Source: CAWDVB01 sp963824105 (lineage in GTDB: Bacteria; Actinomycetota; Actinomycetes; Propionibacteriales; Nocardioidaceae). Taken from it: a DNA stretch of 64,000 nucleotides. The stretch is from assembly GCA_963824105.1 (NCBI GenBank), contig CAWGNN010000008.1, forward strand, positions 62,001 through 126,000. Direction: 5' to 3'. A model generated the notes under the pieces. It did no database searches, was not told where the DNA came from, and saw only the letters and a program-made list of their open reading frames with translations. Position 1 is the first letter of the stretch. Each line of letters opens with the position of its first letter. Both the position numbers and the translations under genes were made by a program. Shown one piece after another: positions 36,135 through 45,092 of this stretch.

Positions 36135-37304
36135 TTCACTGACCGGTGCCTGGAGGAGGTCTCCGATCTCCTGCAGGCCCGCAAGGTCGTGGACGTCGGA
36201 GGCCAGCGCCGGGACTGTCACCCAGGGCACATGTGGGTGTGCCGCGTGGAAGCGACGCTTCAGCCGCCCCTCTCGTGATGCGGTCCTCATGCGGTCCGCA
36301 TGCAGCCGCAGCAGCCCCGCAGCGAGCGGGTCGTCCTTCGCATCGAGCCGGTCCGCGGCTGCGATGGTCTCCTCGAGCGTCGGTGATGCCGCGACCCGTC
36401 GGCCCGCTCGGTTGATCACCAAACCCCCCAGCGGCATGTGATCCCCGTCGAGACGCTCGACGAAGTAAGCGGCCTCTCGCAGCGCATCCGGCTCCGGTGA
36501 GGCCACCACCAGGAAGGTCGTGCCCGGGGACTGCAGAAGGTTGAACGTCTGCTGGGCCCGTTGACGAAATCCCCCGAAGAGTGTGTCGAACGCCGCCACG
36601 AACGTCTGCATATCGCGCAGGACCTGCGCACCGATCACCTTGGTGAGGGCGTTGGTGACCGCCGACAGCCCGGCCGTCATCAGCCGAGCCGGCCCGAACG
36701 CGGGTGCGATCAGCATCCGGATGAAGCGTCCGTCAAGGAAGCTGGACAGCCGTTCCGGGGCGTCCAGGAAGTCCAGGGCCGAGCGCGACGGCGGGGTGTC
36801 GACGACGATCAGGTCCCAACGTCCCGTCGCCTGGGCATCGCGATGTAGTTGCCCCAGCTTCTCCATCGCCATGTACTCCTGAGTGCCGGCGAAGCTGCTC
36901 GAGAGCGCCTGGTAGAACGGGTTTGCCAGGATCTGCTCCGCCTTCTCCGGAGTGGCCTGGCTCTCCACGACCTCGTCGAAGGTGCGCTTCATGTCCAGCA
37001 TCATCGCGTCGAGGCTCCCGTCGCCCTCGACCTTCACCTTCGGTACCGGGCGCGGAGTGTTGTCCAGTTGTTCGATACCCAGGGACTGGGCAAGGCGGCG
37101 GGCCGGGTCGATGGTGAGGACGACGACCCGTCGACCGCGCTGCGCCGCCCTCAGCGCCAGCGCCGCCGCCGTCGTGGTCTTGCCTACACCCCCCGACCCG
37201 CAGCAGACGATGATGCGTGTCTCCGGATCGTCGATCAGGGCGTCGACGTCGAGGTCGGGCTGTTCCGCGGACCCGGTCCGGGGAGCGATGTTGCGCTCAC
37301 TCAT
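36120..37304 (-). CDS. ArsA/GET3-type ATPase (Rv3680-like)
   Basis: 394 residues. The P-loop is GSGGVGKTTTAAALALRAA near residue 38, with DTPPSRSALDFLDAPERL as switch/Walker B. It belongs to the ArsA/GET3 family of dimeric ATPases, which move oxyanions or tail-anchored proteins. M. tuberculosis has an equivalent pair, Rv3679-Rv3680, that has been linked to glycerol-related stress tolerance. It overlaps the partner gene by 4 bases and is likely to form a hetero-complex with it. Confidence 0.9.
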   Translation of the reverse strand: MSERNIAPRTGSAEQPDLDVDALIDDPETRIIVCCGSGGVGKTTTAAALALRAAQRGRRVVVLTIDPARRLAQSLGIEQLDNTPRPVPKVKVEGDGSLDAMMLDMKRTFDEVVESQATPEKAEQILANPFYQALSSSFAGTQEYMAMEKLGQLHRDAQATGRWDLIVVDTPPSRSALDFLDAPERLSSFLDGRFIRMLIAPAFGPARLMTAGLSAVTNALTKVIGAQVLRDMQTFVAAFDTLFGGFRQRAQQTFNLLQSPGTTFLVVASPEPDALREAAYFVERLDGDHMPLGGLVINRAGRRVAASPTLEETIAAADRLDAKDDPLAAGLLRLHADRMRTASREGRLKRRFHAAHPHVPWVTVPALASDVHDLAGLQEIGDLLQAPVSESGDR

Positions 37305-38296
37305 GCCAGCCCCTGCGCGGTGAGCTCAGCCGCCAGCTCGAACAGCCCGCCCATGTCGACGCCATCGGGTAGCCGATTGAGCTCGTACGTCGGCAGTCCC
37401 AGCTCCCCTACCCTGGCTCGCTGCGCACCCTCCAAGAGCAGTCGGGCGGCATGGTCGGAGGCCTCCGACTCCAGCTGGGCGATGAACTCCTTGGTTGGCG
37501 TGATGCCCGCGCCCGACAGGCGGCCCGAGACGGAGTCCCACGGGATGCCTTCTCGTCTGGCGAGATCGACCGCCTGGTCGTCCAGCGAGGGCACCCGAGC
37601 CATGTTCACCACGATGCCCCCCATTGGCAGGCCCGCGTCGGCCAGCTGGCTGGTGGCGTCGATCGTCTCCTGCACCGGCATGTCCTCCAGCAGCGTCACG
37701 ACGTGGATCGCCGTGGTCTCCGAGCGCAGCAGCTGCATGACGCTGTCGGCCTGGGACTTTATCGGGCCCATGCGGGCCAGGTCCCCCAGCTCTGAGTTGA
37801 CGTTGAGGAAGTTAGCGATCCTTCCGGTGGGCGGGGCGTCCAGCACGACTGCGGCGTACTGACGCGCCTTCTTGTTGCGCGAGCTGCGTTTGGTGGCCTC
37901 GTAGACCTTCCCGGTGAGGAGGATGTCCCGCACGCCTGGCGCGAGAGTCGTGGCGAAGTCGATCACTCCGAACCGGTCGAGCGCGCGCACCGCTCGACCG
38001 AGGTGGTAGTAGAGCGCGAAGTACTCCATCAGGGCCGCTTCCGGGTCGACCGCCAGGGCGTACACGTCGCCGCCGTCCTGCGGTCCCGAGGCGATCCGGC
38101 GCTCCTCGTACGGCAGCGGCGCGACGTCGAAGATCTGCGCAATGCCCTGGCGACTCTCCACCTCGCACAGGAGCACGTCGCCGCCGCGGGAGGCCAGCGC
38201 AAGAGCCAGAGCGGCCGCGACCGTCGTCTTGCCCGTGCCGCCCTTCCCGGTGACGATATGCAACCGCACATCTGGCCAGTCACCCGATTCGCTCAC
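37301..38296 (-). CDS. ArsA/GET3-type ATPase (Rv3679-like)
   Basis: 331 residues. The P-loop is GKGGTGKTTVAAALALALA near the N-terminus, VVLDAPPTGRIANFLNV is the switch region and VTLLEDMPVQETIDA follows. It is the first gene of a two-gene operon with the longer ATPase. No arsenical-efflux permease is next to it, so arsenite transport is unlikely. The order relative to whiB4 is that of mycobacteria. Confidence 0.9.
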   Translation of the reverse strand: MSESGDWPDVRLHIVTGKGGTGKTTVAAALALALASRGGDVLLCEVESRQGIAQIFDVAPLPYEERRIASGPQDGGDVYALAVDPEAALMEYFALYYHLGRAVRALDRFGVIDFATTLAPGVRDILLTGKVYEATKRSSRNKKARQYAAVVLDAPPTGRIANFLNVNSELGDLARMGPIKSQADSVMQLLRSETTAIHVVTLLEDMPVQETIDATSQLADAGLPMGGIVVNMARVPSLDDQAVDLARREGIPWDSVSGRLSGAGITPTKEFIAQLESEASDHAARLLLEGAQRARVGELGLPTYELNRLPDGVDMGGLFELAAELTAQGLA

Positions 38297-38404
38297 GACT
38301 GCGAGCGTACTAAGACCGGGTCCGGCAGGCAGGTGTCGGAGGTCACTGCCGACCAGCCTCCATCAGTGGTTAGATCGCGGCGAGAGCAAATTTCGGGAGG
38401 TTCA

Positions 38405-39169
38405 ATGGACAAGGTGATGGCATCGGCGGCCGAAGCGGTCGCCGACATCACGAGCGGCTCTTCCTTGGCAGTCGGAGGATTCGGCCTGTGCGGCATACCG
38501 TCGGTCCTGATCGAGGCACTGCTCGACGCGGGGGTCTCGGACCTGGAGACGGTGAGCAACAACTGCGGAGTAGACGGCTGGGGTCTCGGGCGCCTGCTCG
38601 ACGCGGGCCGACTTCGGCGCACCGTGTCGTCCTACGTCGGGGAGAACGCGGAGTTCGCTCGCCAGTTCCTCCACGGTGAGCTCGAGGTGGAGCTCACTCC
38701 GCAGGGCACGCTTGCGGAGCGGATGCGTGCCGGTGGATCCGGCATCCCGGCCTTCTACACCGCAACCGGAGTGGGGACGCAGGTGGCCGATGGCGGCCTG
38801 CCTTGGCGCTACGACGCCGAGGGCAACGTCGTGAAGTCGTCACCCGCCAAGGAGACGCGCTCGTTCGGGGACCGTGAGTTCGTCATGGAGGAGGCGATCG
38901 CCACCGACTTCGGCCTGGTGCGGGCCTGGAAGGGCGACCGTCACGGGAATCTCGTCTACCGGGAGTCCGCACGAAACTTCAACCCGTTGGCGGCGATGTG
39001 CGGTCGCGTCACGATCGCCGAGGTCGAAGAGCTGGTCGAGCCCGGCGAGCTGGATCCGGACTCGATCCACACGCCCGGCGTGTTCGTCCAGCGGGTTGTC
39101 CCGCTGACGCCGGAGCAGGCGGCCGACAAGCGGATCGAGAAGCGCACCGTGCGAGAGGGAGTGGCCTGA
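38405..39169 (+). CDS. scoA: 3-oxoacid CoA-transferase subunit A
   Basis: 254 residues from ATG 38405, after a GGGAGG site. It has the family start [21 protein letters not shown], the [13 protein letters not shown] loop and RARAWKGDR-type and [19 protein letters not shown] segments. It forms the alpha half of a succinyl-CoA:3-oxoacid transferase that moves CoA between succinyl-CoA and acetoacetate or a similar oxo acid. Subunit B starts one base after this stop. The pair is inserted into the otherwise mycobacterial-type gene order. Confidence 0.93.
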   Translation: MDKVMASAAEAVADITSGSSLAVGGFGLCGIPSVLIEALLDAGVSDLETVSNNCGVDGWGLGRLLDAGRLRRTVSSYVGENAEFARQFLHGELEVELTPQGTLAERMRAGGSGIPAFYTATGVGTQVADGGLPWRYDAEGNVVKSSPAKETRSFGDREFVMEEAIATDFGLVRAWKGDRHGNLVYRESARNFNPLAAMCGRVTIAEVEELVEPGELDPDSIHTPGVFVQRVVPLTPEQAADKRIEKRTVREGVA

Positions 39170-39170
39170 G

Positions 39171-39800
39171 ATGCCGTGGAGCAGGGAGCAGATGGCCGCC
39201 CGCGCGGCCGCGGAGCTCAGCGACGGGTCCTACGTCAACCTCGGTATCGGGCTGCCGACCCTGGTGCCCAACTACGTCGCTGACGACGTCGAGCTCGTGC
39301 TGCAGTCGGAGAACGGCATTCTCGGCGTCGGTGCCTACCCGACCGAGGATGCCGTGGACGCGGACCTGATCAATGCCGGCAAGGAGACCGTCACCTTGCG
39401 ACGGGGAGCCTCGTTCTTCGACTCCGCGACCAGCTTCGGGATGATCCGGGGCGGCAAGATCGACGCGGCCATCCTTGGGGCAATGCAGGTCTCGGCGTCC
39501 GGTGACCTCGCCAACTGGATGATCCCGGGGAAGATGGTCAAGGGGATGGGCGGCGCGATGGACCTGGTGCACGGGGCCAAGCGCGTCATCGTCCTGATGG
39601 AGCACGTCGCCAAGGATGGCTCCTACAAGATCGTCAATGAGTGCTCGCTGCCGTACACCGGCAGGGGCGTCGTACAGCGGATCATCACTGACCTCTGCGT
39701 CCTGGACATCACCCCTGACGGGCTGAAGCTCGTTGAGCTGGCTCCGGATGTGAACCGCGAACAGGTCGAGAAGCAGACCGAGCCGCCGATCCTTCCCTGA
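39171..39800 (+). CDS. scoB: 3-oxoacid CoA-transferase subunit B
   Basis: 209 residues. The catalytic Glu lies in [25 protein letters not shown] and [21 protein letters not shown] are standard. It carries the covalent glutamyl-CoA intermediate. The C-terminal segment [16 protein letters not shown] is also usual. It converges with the alpha/beta hydrolase gene. A role in ketone-body or butyrate use is likely; an adipate-type substrate is possible. Confidence 0.94.
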   Translation: MPWSREQMAARAAAELSDGSYVNLGIGLPTLVPNYVADDVELVLQSENGILGVGAYPTEDAVDADLINAGKETVTLRRGASFFDSATSFGMIRGGKIDAAILGAMQVSASGDLANWMIPGKMVKGMGGAMDLVHGAKRVIVLMEHVAKDGSYKIVNECSLPYTGRGVVQRIITDLCVLDITPDGLKLVELAPDVNREQVEKQTEPPILP

Positions 39801-39830
39801 GGACGGGCGTCCGTCTCGCCGCGCCCGCCT

Positions 39831-40577
39831 TCAGCTGCTCAGTGCCTCCACGACGGCGGCCCAGGCCGCTGAAGCCGGGTCGATGAGAGCGAAGTGGTCG
39901 AGGCCGGTCAGCTCGACCAGCTGGGACCCCGGATGCGCTTGGGCGTAGCCGCGGGACAGCTCGATCGGGACCTGACGATCTGCGGTGCCGTGCAGGATCG
40001 TCACCGGCACCTCGGCCGTTGACCGGCGCATCGGATCGGCTGCGGCGTAGCGCTCCGGGTAGTCGCTCGGCCCGCCGCCCATCAACGCGTCGGTAGCTCC
40101 GCCGTCGAGGTTGAGCAGGTGGGCTCGCCCCAGGTCGGCTACCGGCGCCAGGGCGACGCAACGATCCAGCGTCACCGGTTGGGACGCCAGCCAGAGCGCG
40201 AGGTGTCCGCCCGCCGAGTGGCCGACCACGCGCGGCGGCGTGTACGTCAGATCGACCCGGCCCATCAAGTCGGGGAGCCGCTCGGCAACCGTGCGGATGT
40301 CGTCGAAGGTCGCCGGCCACCCGCCGCCCGCTCCGGTGCGACGGTATTCGGGTGTGGCCACGATGAAGCCCTGCTCGGTGAGGGCCTCCGCCATCGGACG
40401 GGTGTGCTTGCGATCCCACTGGCTCCGCCAGAACCCCCCGTGCAGCAGGAGAACGACGCGACTCCGGGACGGATCGGCGGGCAGATGGAGATCCAGCAGG
40501 GCGTCGGCATGGTCGCCGTAGCGCACCACGGCGTCGGGCCAACGCGCCTCGCGGTCGAGCACGCTTCGATCTGTCAT
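39831..40577 (-). CDS. Alpha/beta hydrolase, kynurenine-formamidase-like esterase
   Basis: 248 residues. The oxyanion motif is HGGFW, the nucleophile elbow GHSAGGHLALWL, a late Asp stands in HGTADRQVP, and the catalytic His in GLDHFALIDP. This set resembles bacterial kynurenine formamidases and short-chain esterases. No other kynurenine-pathway gene is near, so the substrate is open. It is divergent from the small DUF4177 gene, 71 bases between starts. Confidence 0.87.
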   Translation of the reverse strand: MTDRSVLDREARWPDAVVRYGDHADALLDLHLPADPSRSRVVLLLHGGFWRSQWDRKHTRPMAEALTEQGFIVATPEYRRTGAGGGWPATFDDIRTVAERLPDLMGRVDLTYTPPRVVGHSAGGHLALWLASQPVTLDRCVALAPVADLGRAHLLNLDGGATDALMGGGPSDYPERYAAADPMRRSTAEVPVTILHGTADRQVPIELSRGYAQAHPGSQLVELTGLDHFALIDPASAAWAAVVEALSS

Positions 40578-40648
40578 CGAGGTCAGACTACGAGTTGGCG
40601 GCGGGCCGCGCTGCCCCGGAGGAGACGCGGCGGGGCTAGGCTCGGCCC

Positions 40649-40807
40649 ATGACCAAGTGGGAATACGCCACGGCTCCGGTCCTGGTGCACTCGACCAAGC
40701 AGATCCTCGACAACTGGGGTGCCGACGGCTGGGAGCTCGTCCAGATCGTCCCGGGGATGAACCCCGAGAACCTCGTCGCCTACTTCAAGCGTCCGGCCGA
40801 GTCATGA
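40649..40807 (+). CDS. Small DUF4177-like protein (Rv3678A-like), 52 residues
   Basis: ATG 40649 to TGA 40807. The chain is MTKWEYATAPVLVHSTKQIL, then a DNWGADGWELVQIVPG turn and a final strand ending YFKRPAES. A WEY start and a GADGWELV turn are typical of DUF4177-type strands. As I recall, the M. tuberculosis protein Rv3678A begins almost identically. Its stop overlaps the RidA start (ATGA), so they are coupled. Function unknown. Confidence 0.85.
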   Translation: MTKWEYATAPVLVHSTKQILDNWGADGWELVQIVPGMNPENLVAYFKRPAES

Positions 40808-41262
40808 GCTCTCCGGAGGAGCGGCTTGCGGAGCTGGGCCTGACCGTGCCAGAGGTCGCCAAGCCGGTGGCGGCCTACATCCCGGCGATCCGCAGCGGGA
40901 GCCTCGTCCTGACCAGCGGACAGCTCCCCATGCGCGATGGGAAGCTCATCATGACCGGCAAGGTCGGCGGAGAGGTCTCCGTCGAGGAGGCCGTCGAGTG
41001 TGCGCGGCAGTGCGCGCTGAACGCGCTGGCCGCCGTGCGGGCCGAGGTCGGTGACTTGTCGGCCATCAAGCGCATCGTCAAGGTCGTGGCGTTCGTCGCC
41101 AGCACGCCGGACTTCACCAGCCAGCCGCTCGTGGCCAACGGCGCCTCCGAGCTCTTCGGTGACGTGTTCGGCCCGATCGGTCGGCATACGCGTTCTGCGG
41201 TTGGTGTCCCGGTCCTCCCGCTCGACGCTCCGGTCGAGATCGAGATCATCGTCGAGGTCTGA
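40804..41262 (+). CDS. RidA-family protein (Rv3678c-like)
   Basis: 152 residues, ATG overlapping the previous stop. It carries RidA/YjgF family segments: YIPAIRSGSLVLTSGQLPM, VEEAVECARQCALNALAAV, IVKVVAFVASTPDF and HTRSAVGVPVLPLDAPVEIE, the last with the substrate-binding Arg. RidA proteins hydrolyse reactive enamine/imine intermediates, but this branch with an N-terminal extension is uncharacterised. It is in an operon with the small protein, the NUDIX protein and the MBL protein. Confidence 0.92.
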   Translation: MSSPEERLAELGLTVPEVAKPVAAYIPAIRSGSLVLTSGQLPMRDGKLIMTGKVGGEVSVEEAVECARQCALNALAAVRAEVGDLSAIKRIVKVVAFVASTPDFTSQPLVANGASELFGDVFGPIGRHTRSAVGVPVLPLDAPVEIEIIVEV

Positions 41263-41266
41263 CTGG

Positions 41267-42145
41267 GTGGACCCACTGCTGAGTTTGCCCGACCGGAACG
41301 CCGCGCATGCGCGGGAGTTCATGCGCAGCGGCCAGGAGCCTGCGCCGGTACGCGACGCGTCGACCGTGGTGCTGCTGCGGCGGCGCGAGACCCTCGAGGT
41401 GTACCTGCTTCGACGGCATCTCGGTATGGAGTTCGCCGGCGGTTTCTATGTCTTCCCCGGTGGGGGCGTCGATCAGCGTGACTACGAGGACGACGTGCCC
41501 TGGGTCGGCCCGTCGCCTGCGGAGTGGGCCGAGCTCATCGGGACCGATGAGGGGCTGGCGCGAGCGCTGTTGTGTGCCGCGGTCCGGGAGACCTTCGAGG
41601 AGTCGGGGATTCTGCTGGCCGGGCCGGATGGAGAGTCCGTGGTCGCCGACACGACGTCGGACGACTGGGAGCGCGATCGGCAACGCCTGGAGTCTCGTGA
41701 TGTCTCGCTCGGCGACCTCCTGGTGGAACGGGGGCTGTTGCTGCGCAGCGATCTCCTGCGGGCCTGGGGTTCCTGGGTGACCCCGGCCTTCGAGCCGAAG
41801 CGCTTCCATGCCCGATTCTTCGTCGCGTCGCTCCCGGTGGGTCAGGTGACCCGCGACGTCTCCACCGAGAGCGACGAGGTGGCCTGGGTGCCCATCCGCG
41901 ACGCCGTTCGCGCTGTCGATGCGCGGCAGATGCACATGCTGCCGCCGACCTACGCCACCTGCCTGGAGCTTTTCGGGTACGACCAGGCAGATGCCGCGCT
42001 TGCCGCCGCGGCCGAGCACGACCAGACCCCGATCGAGCCCGTTCCGGTGCCGGACGGCGACGCCGTTGTCCTGCGCGTCCCCGAACGCCTGACGAAGTTG
42101 CGCCGCAGCATTCGAGCGGAGCTGGGCCAGGTGGGGGGCGAATGA
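41267..42145 (+). CDS. NUDIX hydrolase (NUDT19-like, long form)
   Basis: 292 residues from GTG 41267. The fold starts with STVVLLRRRETLEVYLLRR, then FPGGGVDQRD, and after an insert of about 30 residues the helix AAVRETFEESGILL, which completes a Nudix box split as in NUDT19/NUDT7-type CoA-diphosphate hydrolases. The C-terminal region WVTPAFEPKRFHARFFVA is also typical of that branch. It probably cleaves a CoA or nucleotide diphosphate. Its stop overlaps the start of the MBL gene. Confidence 0.88.
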   Translation: MDPLLSLPDRNAAHAREFMRSGQEPAPVRDASTVVLLRRRETLEVYLLRRHLGMEFAGGFYVFPGGGVDQRDYEDDVPWVGPSPAEWAELIGTDEGLARALLCAAVRETFEESGILLAGPDGESVVADTTSDDWERDRQRLESRDVSLGDLLVERGLLLRSDLLRAWGSWVTPAFEPKRFHARFFVASLPVGQVTRDVSTESDEVAWVPIRDAVRAVDARQMHMLPPTYATCLELFGYDQADAALAAAAEHDQTPIEPVPVPDGDAVVLRVPERLTKLRRSIRAELGQVGGE

Positions 42146-42924
42146 CCTGGGAGGGTGGTGTCTTCGGCGAGCGGGCGACGTGCGTCTTGGCAACCAACCC
42201 CTCACCGATGACGCTGGACGGCACCAACACCTGGGTGCTCCGCGAGCCGGGCGCGCGGCGCAGCGTGGTGGTGGACCCCGGACCGGCGCTCACCGAACAC
42301 CTGGACCGTACGGCAGCTGCGGCCGGTGAGGTGGGGGTCGTTCTGCTCACCCACGGCCACATCGATCACTCTGAGGCCGCCCGCGAGTTCGCCGGCCGGA
42401 TGGGCTGTGGGGTCCGTGCCCTCGATCCGGCTCAGCGGTACGGCGGCGAGGGGCTCTCCGACGGCGACGTCGTGGAGGTCGACGGCCTCGAGATCCGCGT
42501 CGTGGGCACACCGGGACACACGTCGGACTCGTTGAGCTTCCTGCTCCCGGCAGAGCGCGCGGTGCTCACTGGGGACACCGTTCTCGGCCGAGGGACCACG
42601 ATGGTCGCTCACCCGGACGGCCGGCTCGGGGCGTACCTCGAGTCGCTCGACCGTCTGCACCGTCTGGCTGAGGCACACGAAGTCACGGCGGTCTGGCCCG
42701 GGCACGGCCCCGTCATCACCGATGCGCTCGCGGCGCTCGACTACTACATCGCCCACCGCCATGAGCGGCTCGAGCAGGTCAGGCAGGCGTTGACGGACCT
42801 GGGCGACGAGGCGACGGCTCGTGCGATCGTGGAGCAGGTGTACACCGATGTGGACCCCGTGCTGTGGGGAGCGGCCGAGCTGTCGGTGCGGGCGCAGTTG
42901 GACTACCTGCGAGGACGAGGCTAG
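42142..42924 (+). CDS. Metallo-beta-lactamase-fold hydrolase (Rv3677c-like)
   Basis: 260 residues. The zinc motif is LTHGHIDHSEAA, with further ligands in GTPGHTSDSLSFLL, LTGDTVLG and WPGHGPVI. The N-terminal TLDGTNTWVLREPG and the C-terminal helical region (YTDVDPVLWGAAELSVRAQL) are those of LACTB2-like hydrolases, which in some organisms act on RNA or thioesters. It ends an operon of four coupled genes and converges with crp one base away. Confidence 0.92.
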   Translation: MTWEGGVFGERATCVLATNPSPMTLDGTNTWVLREPGARRSVVVDPGPALTEHLDRTAAAAGEVGVVLLTHGHIDHSEAAREFAGRMGCGVRALDPAQRYGGEGLSDGDVVEVDGLEIRVVGTPGHTSDSLSFLLPAERAVLTGDTVLGRGTTMVAHPDGRLGAYLESLDRLHRLAEAHEVTAVWPGHGPVITDALAALDYYIAHRHERLEQVRQALTDLGDEATARAIVEQVYTDVDPVLWGAAELSVRAQLDYLRGRG

Positions 42925-42925
42925 G

Positions 42926-43603
42926 TCAGCGAGCCCGGTGAGCCAGCCGGTCCAGGTCCATGATCACGACCGACCGAGGCTCCAGACGCAGCCACCCGCG
43001 GGAAGCGAAGTCCGCGAGCGCCTTGTTCACCGTCTCTCGCGAAGCCCCGACGAGCTGAGCGAGCTCCTCCTGGGTGAGGTCATGGTGGACGTGCACCCCG
43101 TCATCGGCGGTCCGGCCGAATCGGTTGGCCAGGTCGATCAGTGCCTTCGCGACTCGTCCAGGGACGTCGGAGAAGACCAGGTCCGCGACCACGTCATTGG
43201 CCCGGCGGAGCCGGCTGGCGAGCTGGGCGAGCAGCCCGCGCGCGACGGCGGGACGCCCTTCCAGCCATTGCTGCAGATCGTCGTGCGACAGCGAGAGGAA
43301 CTCGCAGTCGGTGACAGCGGTGACGGTGGCCGATCGCGGCCCCGGGTCGAACAGAGTGAGCTCGCCGAACATCTGGCCCGGACCGAGCACAGCCAGCAGG
43401 TTCTCACGCCCGTCGCTCGAGGTGCGCCCGAGCTTCACCTTGCCCTCGGTGACCAGGTAGAGCTTGTCGCCGGAGTCCCCTTCACGGAAGAGCACCTCAC
43501 CGCGGCGCAGCTTCTGGGTCGACATCGAGGCGATCAGGGCGGTCGCTGCTTCTTCGTCGAGCGCGCTGAAAAGCGGTGCCTTCCGCAACACTTCGCTCTC
43601 CAC
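42926..43603 (-). CDS. crp: Crp/Fnr-family transcription regulator (cAMP receptor-like)
   Basis: 225 residues. There is an N-terminal cyclic-nucleotide domain (GEVLFREGDSGDKLYLVTEG, FGELTLFDPGPRSATVTA with the Glu and Arg that bind cAMP). The long helix follows, then a winged helix-turn-helix (TQEELAQLVGASRETVNKAL). Motifs and place match Crp (Rv3676) of M. tuberculosis and GlxR of corynebacteria, global regulators of carbon and respiration. It should bind TGTGA-N6-TCACA sites; candidate half-sites occur upstream of whiB4. Confidence 0.95.
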   Translation of the reverse strand: MESEVLRKAPLFSALDEEAATALIASMSTQKLRRGEVLFREGDSGDKLYLVTEGKVKLGRTSSDGRENLLAVLGPGQMFGELTLFDPGPRSATVTAVTDCEFLSLSHDDLQQWLEGRPAVARGLLAQLASRLRRANDVVADLVFSDVPGRVAKALIDLANRFGRTADDGVHVHHDLTQEELAQLVGASRETVNKALADFASRGWLRLEPRSVVIMDLDRLAHRAR

Positions 43604-43710
43604 CGGTCTCCTCCTCAGTCGTCCGGGCCTGTGGCCCAGGGCACAGTCTGTCTCATTGACGTGTCAAGCACGAGGTCAGGGGCCCCGACGACCAGGTAGT
43701 GGATCGCGGC

Positions 43711-44988
43711 TCAGGTCAGGTAGCGCAACCACAGGTACGGCAGCGTCAGCAGGATCAGGAGTGCCGTCGACCCCAGGCCGTACTTGGTGAACTCCCAGAA
43801 CGAGATCCGCTGGCCGGCACGTTCGGCGATCCCGAGCGCCACCACGTTGGCCGATGCCCCGATTGCCGTGGCGTTGCCGCCCAGATCGGCTCCGAGGGCG
43901 AGCGCCCACCAGAGAACGTGTCCGCTGGCACCGTGCGAGGCGGCCAGGTCGGAGACGATGGGCGACATGGTGGCGACATAGGGGATGTTGTCGACGATCG
44001 CCGACAGGACGGCGGAGCCTCCCAGCAACAGGCCCGTGGCCAGGCCCAGCTTGCCAGCCGTCAGGTCGACCGCGGCCCGGCTGATCTGGTCGATCACTCC
44101 GGTGGAGACCAGCCCGCCGACCATGATGAACAGTCCGGCGAAGAACACCAAGGTCGGCCACTCGACTTCGGCGAGCGCCTGCTCGGTGGTGACCCTGGTG
44201 AAGAGCACAAGGGCGCCGGCGCCCAGGATGGCCACGATCGCCGGTTCGTAGTGCAGGACCGGGTGCAGCACGAATCCGACGAGGACGAGCGTCAGCACGA
44301 CCAGGCTCTGCAGCAGGAGTCTGGGGTCGGTGATCGCCTCGCGACCGTTCAGCCGCATCAGGGACGCGGCTCGGTCGGGGTCGTACACGAACTCCTTGCG
44401 GAACATGAAGCGCAGGAGAAGTACGAAGACTCCCAGGAGGACCACGATGATCGGCGCCATGTTGACCAGGAAGTCGTTGAACGTGAGCCCGGCCCGGCTG
44501 GCGATGATGATGTTGGGCGGGTCGCCGACCAGGGTCGCGGCGCCGCCGATGTTGGACGCCATCACCTCGGCGATGAGGTACGGAGCCGCCCTCAGCCCGA
44601 GCCGCTCGGTGACCAGGAAGGTGACCGGTGCGATCAGGAGGATCGTGGTCACGTTGTCCAGCAGCGCCGAGGCGAACGCCGTGATGAGCGCCAGCATGAC
44701 CATGAGGGGATAGGGACGCCCTCGGGTCGCCTTGGCGGAGACGATGGCGATGTACTCGAAGACACCGGTCTGACGGAGCACCGAGACGATTGTCATCATC
44801 CCGAAGAGCAGGAAGATGACGTTCCAGTCGATTCCCGTCGATTCGCTGAAGAAGATCGAGTGCGAGTCCCCGATGCGCAGGAGCAGCATCAGCCCGGCCC
44901 CGCCGAGGGCGACCTTGGTCCGGTGCACCTTCTCGGTCGCGAGCAGGATGTACGCCACGACGAAGATCAGTACGGCGACGTACGCCAC
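43711..44988 (-). CDS. ArsB/NhaD-superfamily ion transporter
   Basis: 425 residues from GTG 44988, preceded by GAGGAG 5 bases upstream. About 11-12 membrane helices in two repeats. Each repeat has an IT-superfamily motif: ASALLDNVTTILLIAPV with SNIGGAATLVGDPPNII in the first, LSAIVDNIPYVATMSP with ADLGGNATAIGASANVV in the second. These motifs define the ArsB/P-protein group of anion or Na+/H+ transporters; arsenite is only one possible substrate, and no ars genes lie beside it. A CBS-domain gene is divergent, 104 bases away. Confidence 0.9.
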   Translation of the reverse strand: MAYVAVLIFVVAYILLATEKVHRTKVALGGAGLMLLLRIGDSHSIFFSESTGIDWNVIFLLFGMMTIVSVLRQTGVFEYIAIVSAKATRGRPYPLMVMLALITAFASALLDNVTTILLIAPVTFLVTERLGLRAAPYLIAEVMASNIGGAATLVGDPPNIIIASRAGLTFNDFLVNMAPIIVVLLGVFVLLLRFMFRKEFVYDPDRAASLMRLNGREAITDPRLLLQSLVVLTLVLVGFVLHPVLHYEPAIVAILGAGALVLFTRVTTEQALAEVEWPTLVFFAGLFIMVGGLVSTGVIDQISRAAVDLTAGKLGLATGLLLGGSAVLSAIVDNIPYVATMSPIVSDLAASHGASGHVLWWALALGADLGGNATAIGASANVVALGIAERAGQRISFWEFTKYGLGSTALLILLTLPYLWLRYLT

Positions 44989-45092
44989 TGGTGCTCCTCG
45001 GTGGTCGACGGTATGACTGCCGACCAGACTTCCCGGCACTCCGCGTCTCTACCCTAACGGGAACCCCGCCCTTTCGGAGTAGGGTCACTGAC

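Noticed and set aside
43699..45057. 452-codon + frame opposite the ArsB-type transporter
   Set aside because: It is an Asp/Gln/His-rich shadow of hydrophobic codons on the other strand.
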